A stretch of DNA of 6,265 bases from Planctomycetaceae bacterium (GCA_031288955.1 JAITQJ010000003.1:1-6265), one strand, 5' to 3'. Counted from the first letter of the stretch, positions 1 through 5,375 are shown. Numbers and translations are program-made. The notes: generated from the letters alone by a model not told the origin.

Positions 1-176
1 GCGTTCAGGTGGGAACGCTGCAAGCGGCGACTTGGGAGTACAGCGTGTTGAATCCTGACAGCATTTACTTTGATGCAGGATTGGTACCGGAACCGACGGA
101 AACGCCTGAACCGGCAACGCTGCTGATTCTCGGACTCGGACTTGCTGGTCTCGGACTTGCAAGACGGAAGAAATAA
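1..176 (+). CDS. PEP-CTERM sorting-domain protein, C-terminal fragment
   Basis: The reading frame is open from the left edge (first full codon at 3) to TAA at 174-176 and gives the last 57 residues of a larger protein. The tail has the three parts of a PEP-CTERM signal: a VPEPTETPEP stretch containing the PEP motif, a hydrophobic run rich in Leu and Gly (TLLILGLGLAGLGLA), and the basic end RRKK. In the known family this signal directs export and membrane processing by an exosortase, usually in bacteria that make extracellular polysaccharide. The PEP motif appears twice (PEPTE then PEPAT); the second lies directly against the membrane segment and is probably the functional one. The residues before it (ATWEYSVLNPDSIYFDAG) resemble the end of a beta-rich extracellular domain, but too little is present to name the protein. 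The sorting signal is clear; the protein's own function is unknown. Confidence 0.88.
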   Translation, partial: VQVGTLQAATWEYSVLNPDSIYFDAGLVPEPTETPEPATLLILGLGLAGLGLARRKK

Positions 177-183
177 TGAATAG

Positions 184-273
184 TTAAGAATGAATAATGA
201 ATAATGAGAGAAAACGGATACCGCAAGGTATTAACCAGTGTCTTCATTATTCATTCTTCATTTTGCATTGTTC
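184..273. repeat. Heptamer-rich imperfect palindrome, copy 1
   Basis: This is the first of two related 90-bp units in the 268-bp gene-free gap. The left arm starts TTAAGAATGAATAATGAATAATG and is followed by GAGAGAAAACGGATA (206-220). The right arm is three heptamers, TTCATTA, TTCATTC and TTCATTT (243-263), followed by TGCATTGTTC. GAATGAATAATGA at 188-200 is the exact reverse complement of 244-256, so the unit can fold into a hairpin. The central 20 bp differ from copy 2. It carries no ORF and no transposase. Confidence 0.8.
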
Positions 274-279
274 ATTGTT

Positions 280-295
280 TTTCGTGCCTTTCGTG
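280..295. repeat. Short direct repeat TTTCGTG-CC-TTTCGTG
   Basis: Two copies of TTTCGTG (280-286 and 289-295) are separated by CC and lie between the two larger repeat units. They are framed by an 8-bp inverted repeat, ATTGTTTT (274-281) and AAAACAAT (300-307). The spacer between the two 90-bp units is therefore itself repetitive, which suggests that 184-397 is one composite intergenic element. Confidence 0.55.
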
Positions 296-307
296 GTTGA
301 AAACAAT

Positions 308-397
308 TAAGAATGAATAATGAGAGAAAACGGATAACCTGTATCTTCGTTCTTCATTATTCATTATTCATTATTCATTCTTCATTTTGCATTGTTC
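308..397. repeat. Heptamer-rich imperfect palindrome, copy 2
   Basis: This second unit begins 124 bp after the first. It repeats TTAAGAATGAATAATGAGAG and AAAACGGATA on the left (308-336) and the TTCATTT-TGCATTGTTC end on the right. Its right arm has five heptamers (TTCATTA three times, then TTCATTC and TTCATTT, 353-387) against three in copy 1. Its left arm has one heptamer fewer. The arms 311-323 and 368-380 are exact reverse complements, and 361-380 is also the exact reverse complement of 188-207 in copy 1. The changing heptamer number looks like replication slippage. Confidence 0.8.
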
Positions 398-410
398 CGT
401 TTTTTATCGC

Positions 411-439
411 TTGACGCATTGCGGTTGAAACAGTATCGT
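411..439 (+). promoter_or_regulatory. Candidate promoter for the fliJ-like gene, possibly leaderless
   Basis: TTGACG (411-416, one mismatch to the -35 consensus) is followed after exactly 17 bp by TATCGT (434-439, four of six at -10). A start 6-7 bp downstream would fall at about 445-446, on the ATG itself. No Shine-Dalgarno sequence precedes that ATG, so a leaderless message is possible. The -10 match is weak. Confidence 0.3.
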
Positions 440-444
440 ACGGT

Positions 445-876
445 ATGTTCAAATTTCGTCTGGAACCGCTGATAACGATACGTGATAACGCTCTTAAAGA
501 ACAACAGGCTGAACTGGCAAAAGCATACGATGCCCGGCGGCAGTTAGAGGAATTGCAGGACACAATAAAAATGCAGTTAGCCGCCAATGCCGAAGAAGGA
601 CGGCGACTAATGCAGCCGGGGCAAGCCGTTGATGTCAACCGCCTCCTCGGTCTGCGGCGGCAGGAAATGTTTTTAAGCAACGATTATCAGCAGTTAACGG
701 AACAAATCAAAGGCGTTGACGAAGTTATTGAAATGCGCCGTAATGCCGTAATGCTGGCAAATCGAAACCTGAAAATCGTCGAAAAACTCAAAGAAAAACG
801 GTATGAAAAATATCAAGATGAAGAACAGCACAAAGAAGCCGTTCTAATGGACGAAATCGCTGGAATACGGCGTTAA
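445..876 (+). CDS. fliJ: Flagellar export protein FliJ-like coiled-coil protein
   Basis: This 143-residue protein is almost wholly helical and charged, with no signal peptide or membrane segment. The N-terminus MFKFRLEPLITIRDNALKEQ is the typical FliJ opening (F-x-F-x-LEP-L..R), followed by a heptad-like Gln/Leu/Glu-rich coiled coil. The second half (NLKIVEKLKEKRYEKY, then MDEIAGIRR at the end) matches the FliJ pattern of a basic EKL-K-EK segment and an acidic D-E-x-A tail. FliJ is a cytoplasmic chaperone and stalk-like subunit that works with the FliI ATPase and FliH in flagellar type III export; length and architecture fit. The ATG at 445 is the only usable start, because an in-frame stop (TGA 412-414) lies just upstream and no other start codon intervenes. 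No FliI, FliH or other flagellar gene is visible nearby, so the gene is isolated here. It ends 11 bp from the converging ZIP gene. FliJ sequences are poorly conserved, so another coiled-coil protein cannot be fully excluded. Confidence 0.75.
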   Translation: MFKFRLEPLITIRDNALKEQQAELAKAYDARRQLEELQDTIKMQLAANAEEGRRLMQPGQAVDVNRLLGLRRQEMFLSNDYQQLTEQIKGVDEVIEMRRNAVMLANRNLKIVEKLKEKRYEKYQDEEQHKEAVLMDEIAGIRR

Positions 877-887
877 AGGAATAAGGG

Positions 888-1679
888 CTATCCCAACGCC
901 ACGTCAAGCACCATCATCACGGCAAAACCGACGATTGCCCCGATAGTGCCGGCATCGCTGTGCCGGTCTTCCTGCGATGCCGGTATCAGTTCCTCGACAA
1001 CCACATAAACCATCGCACCGGCAGCAAATGCCAATGCAAACGGCAGCAAATCCCGGACAAAAGAAACAATCAGGCAGCCGATAATTGCAGATACCGGTTC
1101 GACCAAACCCGATAACTGCCCAAGCATAAAGCACTTAAAGCGGGACAACCCCTCCCGCCGCAGCGGCAGCGAAATTGCCGCTCCTTCGGGAATGTTCTGA
1201 ATACCGATACCAACGGCAAGCGACACCGCCGCCGCTAAACTTGCCGATTCAATCCCGCTGCCAACGGCACCAAACGCCACACCGACCGCCAACCCTTCGG
1301 GAATGTTATGCAGCGTTATCGCAAAAACCAGCAGAAAACTCCGCCGCCAATTCGTTTTGATACCTTCAGGAGAATCACCGTCTCCGGCGTGCAAATGCGG
1401 CAGCGTTTTATCGACAAGATACAGGAACAATCCGCCGGCAAGAAAACCGGTAAGCGGCGGAACCCAGGGCAGATAACCGAGTGCCTCTGAAAGGCTGATG
1501 CTCGGAGCAAGCAGTGACCAAAAACTCGCCGCCAGCATCACGCCGGACGCAAAGCCGAGCATTCCGTTCATCGTGTTCGGCTTAATTTCGCGAAAAGCAA
1601 ACACCGCAGCGGCACCAAATGCGGTTGCCGCCCACGTGAATAATGTTGCTTCCGCCGTCAAAAGGAGCGGCGAGTCCAT
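888..1679 (-). CDS. ZIP-family divalent metal transporter (GufA-like)
   Basis: This 263-residue integral membrane protein has about eight hydrophobic helices (roughly 8-30, 40-58, 72-90, 113-135, 146-170, 183-206, 212-230, 243-262). Helix 4 carries HNIPEG (His124, Asn125, Glu128) and helix 5 carries QNIPEG (Gln161, Asn162, Glu165), the paired ZIP signatures that build the metal site. SGLVEP (Glu194) and VVEELIP (Glu229, Glu230) follow. A short loop with HLH (95-97) precedes helix 4, where ZIP proteins have their variable His-rich loop. ZIP proteins move Zn2+ or related metals (Fe, Mn, Cd) into the cytoplasm; the real substrate cannot be read from sequence. The helix-5 motif has Asn where the GufA-like structural model has Asp, which may alter the second metal position. 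The ATG lies 12 bp after the rplS stop and is preceded by GGGGA, so it is probably co-transcribed with trmD and rplS. Confidence 0.9.
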   Translation of the reverse strand: MDSPLLLTAEATLFTWAATAFGAAAVFAFREIKPNTMNGMLGFASGVMLAASFWSLLAPSISLSEALGYLPWVPPLTGFLAGGLFLYLVDKTLPHLHAGDGDSPEGIKTNWRRSFLLVFAITLHNIPEGLAVGVAFGAVGSGIESASLAAAVSLAVGIGIQNIPEGAAISLPLRREGLSRFKCFMLGQLSGLVEPVSAIIGCLIVSFVRDLLPFALAFAAGAMVYVVVEELIPASQEDRHSDAGTIGAIVGFAVMMVLDVALG

Positions 1680-1691
1680 ACAATCCCCGCA

Positions 1692-2132
1692 TTAAGTTGC
1701 CGCCGTTTTCTTCGGTTTGCCTTTGGAACCGCGCCGGGCTTTTTTGACCGTTGCAACGGTATCTTCGGCTTTGCGCCGCATCGCCCGTTCCTTCAAACGA
1801 ACGGCTTTGCCAACCCTGTCTCGTAGAAAATACAGTTTCGCCCGATGTACAACGGCACTGCGGACGGTTACGACTTTCGCTATTTTCGGCGAATGAAGCG
1901 CAAACTTCCGTTCGATTCCTTCGCCGCCGACAATCCGCCGGACGGTGAACATTTCCCGCGTACCGCTGCCGCTGCGGGCAATCACTACGCCGTTGAATAT
2001 CTGGACACGTTCCTTTTCGCCTTCGAGAATCCGGTAATGAACATCAACGGTATCCCCGATTTCAAACTCGGAAATTTCCTCTTTGGGTTTCTTGCACGCC
2101 GCTTCGACAATATCAATTAACTGGTTGCTCAT
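1692..2132 (-). CDS. rplS: 50S ribosomal protein L19 (bL19)
   Basis: This 146-residue protein matches bL19 along its first 118 residues: EIGDTVDVHYRILEGEKERV (25-44), FNGVVIARSGSG (46-57), FTVRRIVGGEGIERKFALHSP (62-82) and AKLYFLRDRVGKAVRLKE (98-115). L19 sits at the 30S-50S interface of the large subunit and contributes to an intersubunit bridge. Typical bL19 is about 115 residues. This one has about 30 extra C-terminal residues (RRKAEDTVATVKKARRGSKG and on to KKTAAT), rich in Lys and Arg and probably disordered, which could contact rRNA. The start is supported by GGAG (plus-strand CTCC at 2141-2144), eight bases upstream of the ATG and inside the last codons of trmD. With a 5-bp gap to trmD, the pair is the conserved trmD-rplS arrangement and likely translationally coupled. 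Confidence 0.97.
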   Translation of the reverse strand: MSNQLIDIVEAACKKPKEEISEFEIGDTVDVHYRILEGEKERVQIFNGVVIARSGSGTREMFTVRRIVGGEGIERKFALHSPKIAKVVTVRSAVVHRAKLYFLRDRVGKAVRLKERAMRRKAEDTVATVKKARRGSKGKPKKTAAT

Positions 2133-2137
2133 CGCTT

Positions 2138-2872
2138 TTACTCCGGTATTATTTTTTCCGTGTTATCTTTTTCCGTATTATTTTTTTGCAATAAATCAGG
2201 TCTCTTTTCCCGTGTTCTCTGCAAACTATTTTCCGTCCGCCAATCGGCAATATCTTGATGATTTCCGCTGACGAGGACATCAGGGACGTTTATCCCTCTG
2301 TATTCCCGCGGTCGGGTGTATTGCGCACAATCCAACAGGCGGCTGCCGGTCGAAAAGGAATCATAGCGGTTCGATTCTTCTGCACCCAAAACTCCCGGTA
2401 TAAGCCGCATCACGGCTTCGATGATGACCATAGCGGCAACTTCACCGCCGTTGAGAACATAATCGCCGACAGAGATTTCCTCCGGCTGCAAAATATCGGC
2501 AATCCGTTCGTCGAAACCCTCGTACCGTCCGCAAATTATAACAATTCTTTTCTCTTTTGCAAGTCCCTCTGCGGTTCGCTGGTCAAAGCGTTTTCCTTGC
2601 GGCGAGAGCATTATTAGTCTGCCGGCTTCGGGTTCCAACCGCTGTACATCTTCGACACAAGGCACGACGCGGTCAACTTTGAGAAGCATACCTGGTCCTC
2701 CGCCGAACGGACGGTCGTCCATTGTGTTATGCTTATCGTCTGCCCAATCCCGCATATTGTGCAGCCGAATACCGATTTTATAAGCATCGAGAGCGTCTTT
2801 GAGCAGACTTTCGCCGAGAAAACCTGAAAAAATGCCGGGAAAAAGCGTGAGAATGTCGAATTGAATACTCAT
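2138..2872 (-). CDS. trmD: tRNA (guanine-N1)-methyltransferase TrmD
   Basis: TrmD methylates G37 next to the anticodon using S-adenosylmethionine, which prevents +1 frameshifting. The protein has 244 residues, normal for the family. It shows the N-terminal FDILTLFPGIF (5-15), NMRDWADDKHNTMDDRPFGG and GPGML (39-63), SPQGKRFDQ (90-98), and the SPOUT trefoil-knot elements GRYEGFDERI (115-124) and ISVGDYVLNGGE (133-144). The segment with catalytic Asp171 (RYDSF), YTRP (185-188) and VLVSGNHQDI (199-208) follows. The frame is open back to a TTG at 2971, adding 33 residues. I chose the ATG at 2872 because homologues begin here and because the best promoter (-10 at 2943-2948) lies inside the longer frame. 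The Shine-Dalgarno sequence is weak. The C-terminus ends in a short NTEK-D-NTEK duplication beyond the usual RRPDLL-like end. First gene of trmD-rplS-ZIP; the rpsP and rimM genes often found upstream are absent. Confidence 0.97.
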   Translation of the reverse strand: MSIQFDILTLFPGIFSGFLGESLLKDALDAYKIGIRLHNMRDWADDKHNTMDDRPFGGGPGMLLKVDRVVPCVEDVQRLEPEAGRLIMLSPQGKRFDQRTAEGLAKEKRIVIICGRYEGFDERIADILQPEEISVGDYVLNGGEVAAMVIIEAVMRLIPGVLGAEESNRYDSFSTGSRLLDCAQYTRPREYRGINVPDVLVSGNHQDIADWRTENSLQRTREKRPDLLQKNNTEKDNTEKIIPE

Positions 2873-2942
2873 TTTGGCTTTCGGCAGGCATTTTACGGCT
2901 TTATGAACGTTTTTGCCGATGAAACGAACTCCGTTTAGGCGG

Positions 2943-2971
2943 ATTATAGCAATTATTTTGTTGCAGAACAA
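2943..2971 (-). promoter_or_regulatory. Promoter of the trmD-rplS-ZIP cluster
   Basis: Read on the minus strand, TGCTATAAT is a perfect TATAAT (plus-strand ATTATA, 2943-2948) with the extended -10 TGn. A weak -35, TTGTTC (2966-2971), lies 17 bp upstream. Transcription should start near 2936, leaving a leader of about 65 nt before the trmD ATG at 2872. I see no riboswitch-like structure in that leader. Confidence 0.65.
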
Positions 2972-3048
2972 GCCTAATGCTGTTATTCGCTTTCACCTTT
3001 TACATAAGGATAAATTTTTAGCGGCAGCAGCAATATCAAAAAACGGTG

Positions 3049-4947
3049 TTAAAATTCTTTGTACAGCAATTCTCCCGTATCGGGCGGACGCTTTTCGTCT
3101 AATCCGTCCTGCCTGACCCAAACGGTCATCGCTCCCATTGTTCGATTATCCCAGACGTAATACGGAACCGCCGTCAGTTCTTTGCCGGCAACGTCCCTGC
3201 ACTTGATTACCGTTACACCGCCGAGCAAATCTTTCTTAAACTCCGTTCTGAACTGCGGGTCTTTCGCAAGTTTAATTTCTGTAACGGCAGCGTTAATTTT
3301 TTGACGGGGATTATCACATTCCTCGAAACAATACACAATGGGTCCCCGCTGGATTGCAACGCGTCCATTGTCGTTTTTTACCTGCGGATGGGCAATGATA
3401 CGTTTTGTCTCACACGGCAAGTGAATTTCAAATGCTTGCCCCGGCGTTATATTTTTTGTTTCATATTTTGCTCCGGCACGATACTTTATTGTTAACGATT
3501 TTTGGGACAAGTCCCCGCCGCAGATATTGACACGAACTTTACCGTTCCAGGGAGAATCCGTTTGCATATCAACTTCGCTGTTACCAATCTTCGCTTTACC
3601 TGTAAAATACTGATTGATAACCAACGTATTGTCTTTATCCACAGCATACTGATAACCCGGCAGCGACGGCAAAAAGCGGATAACATTTGCCGGACAGCAA
3701 GCAGTCACAAAGAACGGTTGACGGTGATGTTCCGCATTTTTTACAACATCGTGCCGGGTCGTCTGTTCCGCATCGGCTTCAAGCGGATTGACGTAAAAGA
3801 AACTCCTGCCGTCCAAGCCGATACCGGATAAAATGCCGTTATAGATTAAACGCTCAACGATGTCCGCATATTTTGCATCGCCGGTCAGCAGGTTCATCCG
3901 ATGCGCCCAAAACACCAGACCGATGGCGGCGCAGGTTTCGCAATACGCCGTTCTGTTAGGCAATTCATAAGCGTTACCGAAGGTCTCTCCTTCGTGCCTT
4001 GCCCCGATACCGCCGGTAATGTACATTTTCCGCTTCACCGTATCGTTCCATTGACTGTCCATTGCGGCTATCAGTCCTTCATCGCCGGTATAAGCAGCAA
4101 TATCGGCAACACCAGCGCAAAGATACATTGCTTTTACGGCGTGTCCGACAATTTCCTTTTGTTCCCGCACAGGCAGATGGTCTTGGGATCTCGCACCGGC
4201 AAGTTTATCCGTCCGTTTCGATTTGTCGCCGCGAATGTCGAGAAAATGTTCCGCCAGTTTCAGATATTTTTCCTTGCCCGTCTGCTGGTAGAGTTTCACG
4301 AGAGCAAGTTCAATTTCTTCGTGACCGGGAACCTCAAACTTGGCGGTCTGATTTGTAATGAAAACGTCAATGATATGGTCGGCTGCCTTTTCCGCAACAT
4401 TGAGTAATGTGTCTTTACCGGTTGCCTGTTTGTACGCAACGGCACTTTCAATAAGATGACCGGCACAGTACAATTCGTGCTTACCGATTTCCGTCCAGCG
4501 TTTGTGCGGTTCGTTGAGCGTGTGGAAGGTGTAAATGTAACCGTTGGGCTGTTGTGCGGCGGTAATCCAGGCGATAACGGCATCGGCTCTTTTTTCCAGT
4601 TCGGGGTCGGGATGCTGGGCAAGTGAATAGGCAGTTCCTTCGAGGACTTTATAGACACCGGCATCGTTGTAATAGATGCCCTCGAATTTGCCGTCCATTA
4701 ACTTTGCGGCTTTGGCGAAGTTCGTAAAACGACCGGTGTCTTCACACCATTTGTAGTTGTGCGGAATGGAAACGGTGCGGTTGGTTTCGAGTCTCGGCGA
4801 CCAAAAGGAATCGGCAAAATGCACGTTGGTGAACGGCACGGAGCGGAAAGCGGAATGTTTCGGCTCTGCCGGTGTTTCTGCCGACACAAAACCGGCGAAT
4901 AAAATGAATGACAGCAAAAAGGATATTATCGTTTTCCTCACCGGCAT
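3049..4947 (-). CDS. Secreted glycoside hydrolase family 127 (DUF1680) protein, putative beta-L-arabinofuranosidase
   Basis: This is a 632-residue exported protein. Residues 1-23 form a Sec signal peptide: basic PVRK, hydrophobic TIISFLLSFILFAGFV, and VSA as the probable cleavage site before ETP. The mature part opens with FTNVHFADSFWSPRLETNR and an (alpha/alpha)6 barrel containing YYNDAGVYKVLEGTAYSLA. The GH127 active site is intact: GARHEGETFGN (Glu321 is the likely acid), AYCETCAAIG (Glu337, Cys339) and TACCPAN (Cys417, Cys418). In characterised GH127 enzymes a Cys nucleophile is held by Zn2+ bound to one Glu and Cys residues. The C-terminal beta-sandwich ends with GRVAIQRGPIVYCFEECDN. Known members release beta-L-arabinofuranose from plant glycans, but other family members act on different pectin sugars, so the substrate is not certain. 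A TTG at 4962 would add five residues; the ATG at 4947 gives a cleaner signal peptide. It is 176 bp upstream of trmD on the same strand, with separate promoters. Confidence 0.9.
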   Translation of the reverse strand: MPVRKTIISFLLSFILFAGFVSAETPAEPKHSAFRSVPFTNVHFADSFWSPRLETNRTVSIPHNYKWCEDTGRFTNFAKAAKLMDGKFEGIYYNDAGVYKVLEGTAYSLAQHPDPELEKRADAVIAWITAAQQPNGYIYTFHTLNEPHKRWTEIGKHELYCAGHLIESAVAYKQATGKDTLLNVAEKAADHIIDVFITNQTAKFEVPGHEEIELALVKLYQQTGKEKYLKLAEHFLDIRGDKSKRTDKLAGARSQDHLPVREQKEIVGHAVKAMYLCAGVADIAAYTGDEGLIAAMDSQWNDTVKRKMYITGGIGARHEGETFGNAYELPNRTAYCETCAAIGLVFWAHRMNLLTGDAKYADIVERLIYNGILSGIGLDGRSFFYVNPLEADAEQTTRHDVVKNAEHHRQPFFVTACCPANVIRFLPSLPGYQYAVDKDNTLVINQYFTGKAKIGNSEVDMQTDSPWNGKVRVNICGGDLSQKSLTIKYRAGAKYETKNITPGQAFEIHLPCETKRIIAHPQVKNDNGRVAIQRGPIVYCFEECDNPRQKINAAVTEIKLAKDPQFRTEFKKDLLGGVTVIKCRDVAGKELTAVPYYVWDNRTMGAMTVWVRQDGLDEKRPPDTGELLYKEF

Positions 4948-4988
4948 TTCGCTGTCTTGCAACAGCGGCTAGACTGTATGTGCCGGTT

Positions 4989-5017
4989 ATTGTACACGTT
5001 CGGAGTTGCCGCCTCAA
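4989..5017 (-). promoter_or_regulatory. Candidate promoter of the GH127 gene
   Basis: On the minus strand TTGAGG (plus-strand CCTCAA, 5012-5017) is followed after 17 bp by TACAAT (plus-strand ATTGTA, 4989-4994), nine of twelve consensus positions. The predicted start near 4982 gives a 35-nt leader to the ATG at 4947. No clear Shine-Dalgarno sequence precedes that ATG. Confidence 0.45.
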
Positions 5018-5064
5018 GACAGCAGACACTCCGCCGGTTTTATGGCACAGCAGCGTTCAATATC

Positions 5065-5091
5065 TGTATCACTTTGATACAATGTGTATCA
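5065..5091. promoter_or_regulatory. Operator-like array of three TGTATCA half-sites at 10-bp spacing
   Basis: TGTATCA (5065-5071), TGATACA (5075-5081) and TGTATCA (5085-5091) follow each other with 3-bp spacers (CTT, ATG). The first two form a perfect 17-bp dyad, TGTATCACTTTGATACA. Each half-site starts 10 bp after the previous one, so all face the same side of the helix, as expected for a cooperatively bound regulator. The dyad centre is about 91 bp upstream of the predicted GH127 start (minus strand) and about 129 bp upstream of the sigma-54-like start at 5202 (plus strand). The second is a usual distance for an enhancer-binding protein. The regulator is unknown. Confidence 0.55.
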
Positions 5092-5161
5092 TTTTTTACG
5101 TTATCTTTGTCCGTCCGAACCGTTTGTCTTATGATTTTACCGGTATTTTTCGTAAAAAATG
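5090..5161. repeat. Inverted repeat, 11-bp A/T-rich arms with a 50-bp loop
   Basis: CATTTTTTACG (5090-5100) is the exact reverse complement of CGTAAAAAATG (5151-5161). The arms lie between the half-site array and the sigma-54-like element. A second A6/T6 hairpin (5154-5159 with 5164-5169) shares the right arm. With such A/T-rich arms a chance origin or a role in DNA bending is as likely as an RNA structure. Confidence 0.35.
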
Positions 5162-5174
5162 CCTTTTTTCTAAA

Positions 5175-5198
5175 TTGGCACGCTCTTCGCATTATAAT
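5175..5198 (+). promoter_or_regulatory. Sigma-54-like -24/-12 promoter, overlapping a TATAAT box
   Basis: TTGGCACG-CTCT-TCGCA (5175-5191) matches the sigma-54 consensus YTGGCACG-N4-TTGCW at every fixed position but one (C5188 for T). The invariant GG (5177-5178) and GC (5189-5190) have the required 10 bases between them. Transcription would start near 5202. TATAAT (5193-5198) sits just downstream and could act as a sigma-70 -10, but no good -35 is found 16-18 bp upstream of it. The following stretch carries two small ORFs and a terminator. Confidence 0.5.
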
Positions 5199-5241
5199 CC
5201 TAATGAGGTTTAAGTGCCGCCGATTGGGAGGGATACAAAAA

Positions 5242-5277
5242 ATGACACACGGAGGTTTGTCGCGATGCGGCAGATGA
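5242..5277 (+). CDS. Very small upstream ORF, 11 residues
   Basis: ATG at 5242 is preceded by GGGAGGG (5226-5232) with a 9-base spacer, a very strong Shine-Dalgarno sequence. The product would be MTHGGLSRCGR, ending with TGA at 5275-5277. The next ORF starts inside it at 5265 in another frame, and the GGA-GGT codons of this ORF supply the Shine-Dalgarno GGAGG of that second ORF. This would suit a leader peptide whose translation controls access to the second start. A longer version of the same frame could begin at ATG 5203 (24 residues), almost at the predicted transcription start. Evidence is limited to signal strength and position. Confidence 0.3.
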   Translation: MTHGGLSRCGR

Positions 5278-5345
5278 TACACAAGAACCGGCGGTTCTGC
5301 TGTGCAGGAACTGGACCAACAGGTCTTGTACCGGAACGCTGGTGA
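5265..5345 (+). CDS. Small basic Cys-Cys peptide, 26 residues, unknown
   Basis: ATG at 5265 follows GGAGG (5251-5255) with a 9-base spacer, and the frame ends with TGA at 5343-5345. The peptide has a basic N-terminal half (MRQMIHKNRRF) and a distinctive second half, CCAGTGPTGLVPERW (residues 12-26), with adjacent cysteines at 12-13, several Gly and Thr residues and a C-terminal Trp. I do not recognise a family. It overlaps the preceding 11-residue ORF by 13 bases, so coupling is possible. An intrinsic terminator starts 30 bp after the stop, as expected for the last ORF of a transcript. Possible roles are a metal- or thiol-binding peptide, a peptide precursor, or a chance ORF within a regulatory RNA. 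The strong ribosome-binding site and bounded transcript argue for translation, but no conservation could be tested. Confidence 0.42.
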   Translation: MRQMIHKNRRFCCAGTGPTGLVPERW

Positions 5346-5375
5346 AAGTGGTGTTGGATGAAAGGTGAGGTGGTG

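Noticed and set aside
184..397. CRISPR-like array
   Set aside because: The repeats are low-complexity heptamers without equal unique spacers, and no cas gene is present.
869..900. GGCGTT/AACGCC inverted repeat between fliJ and the ZIP gene as a bidirectional terminator
   Set aside because: The 6-bp arms have a poorly fitting interior and no T-run on either strand.
2873..2971. 33-residue N-terminal extension of TrmD from TTG 2971
   Set aside because: The extension contains the best promoter -10 box and lies outside the conserved TrmD N-terminus.
3901..4407. 168-codon plus-strand open frame
   Set aside because: It lies wholly antisense to the GH127 coding region, whose active-site motifs are intact, and the translation resembles no family.
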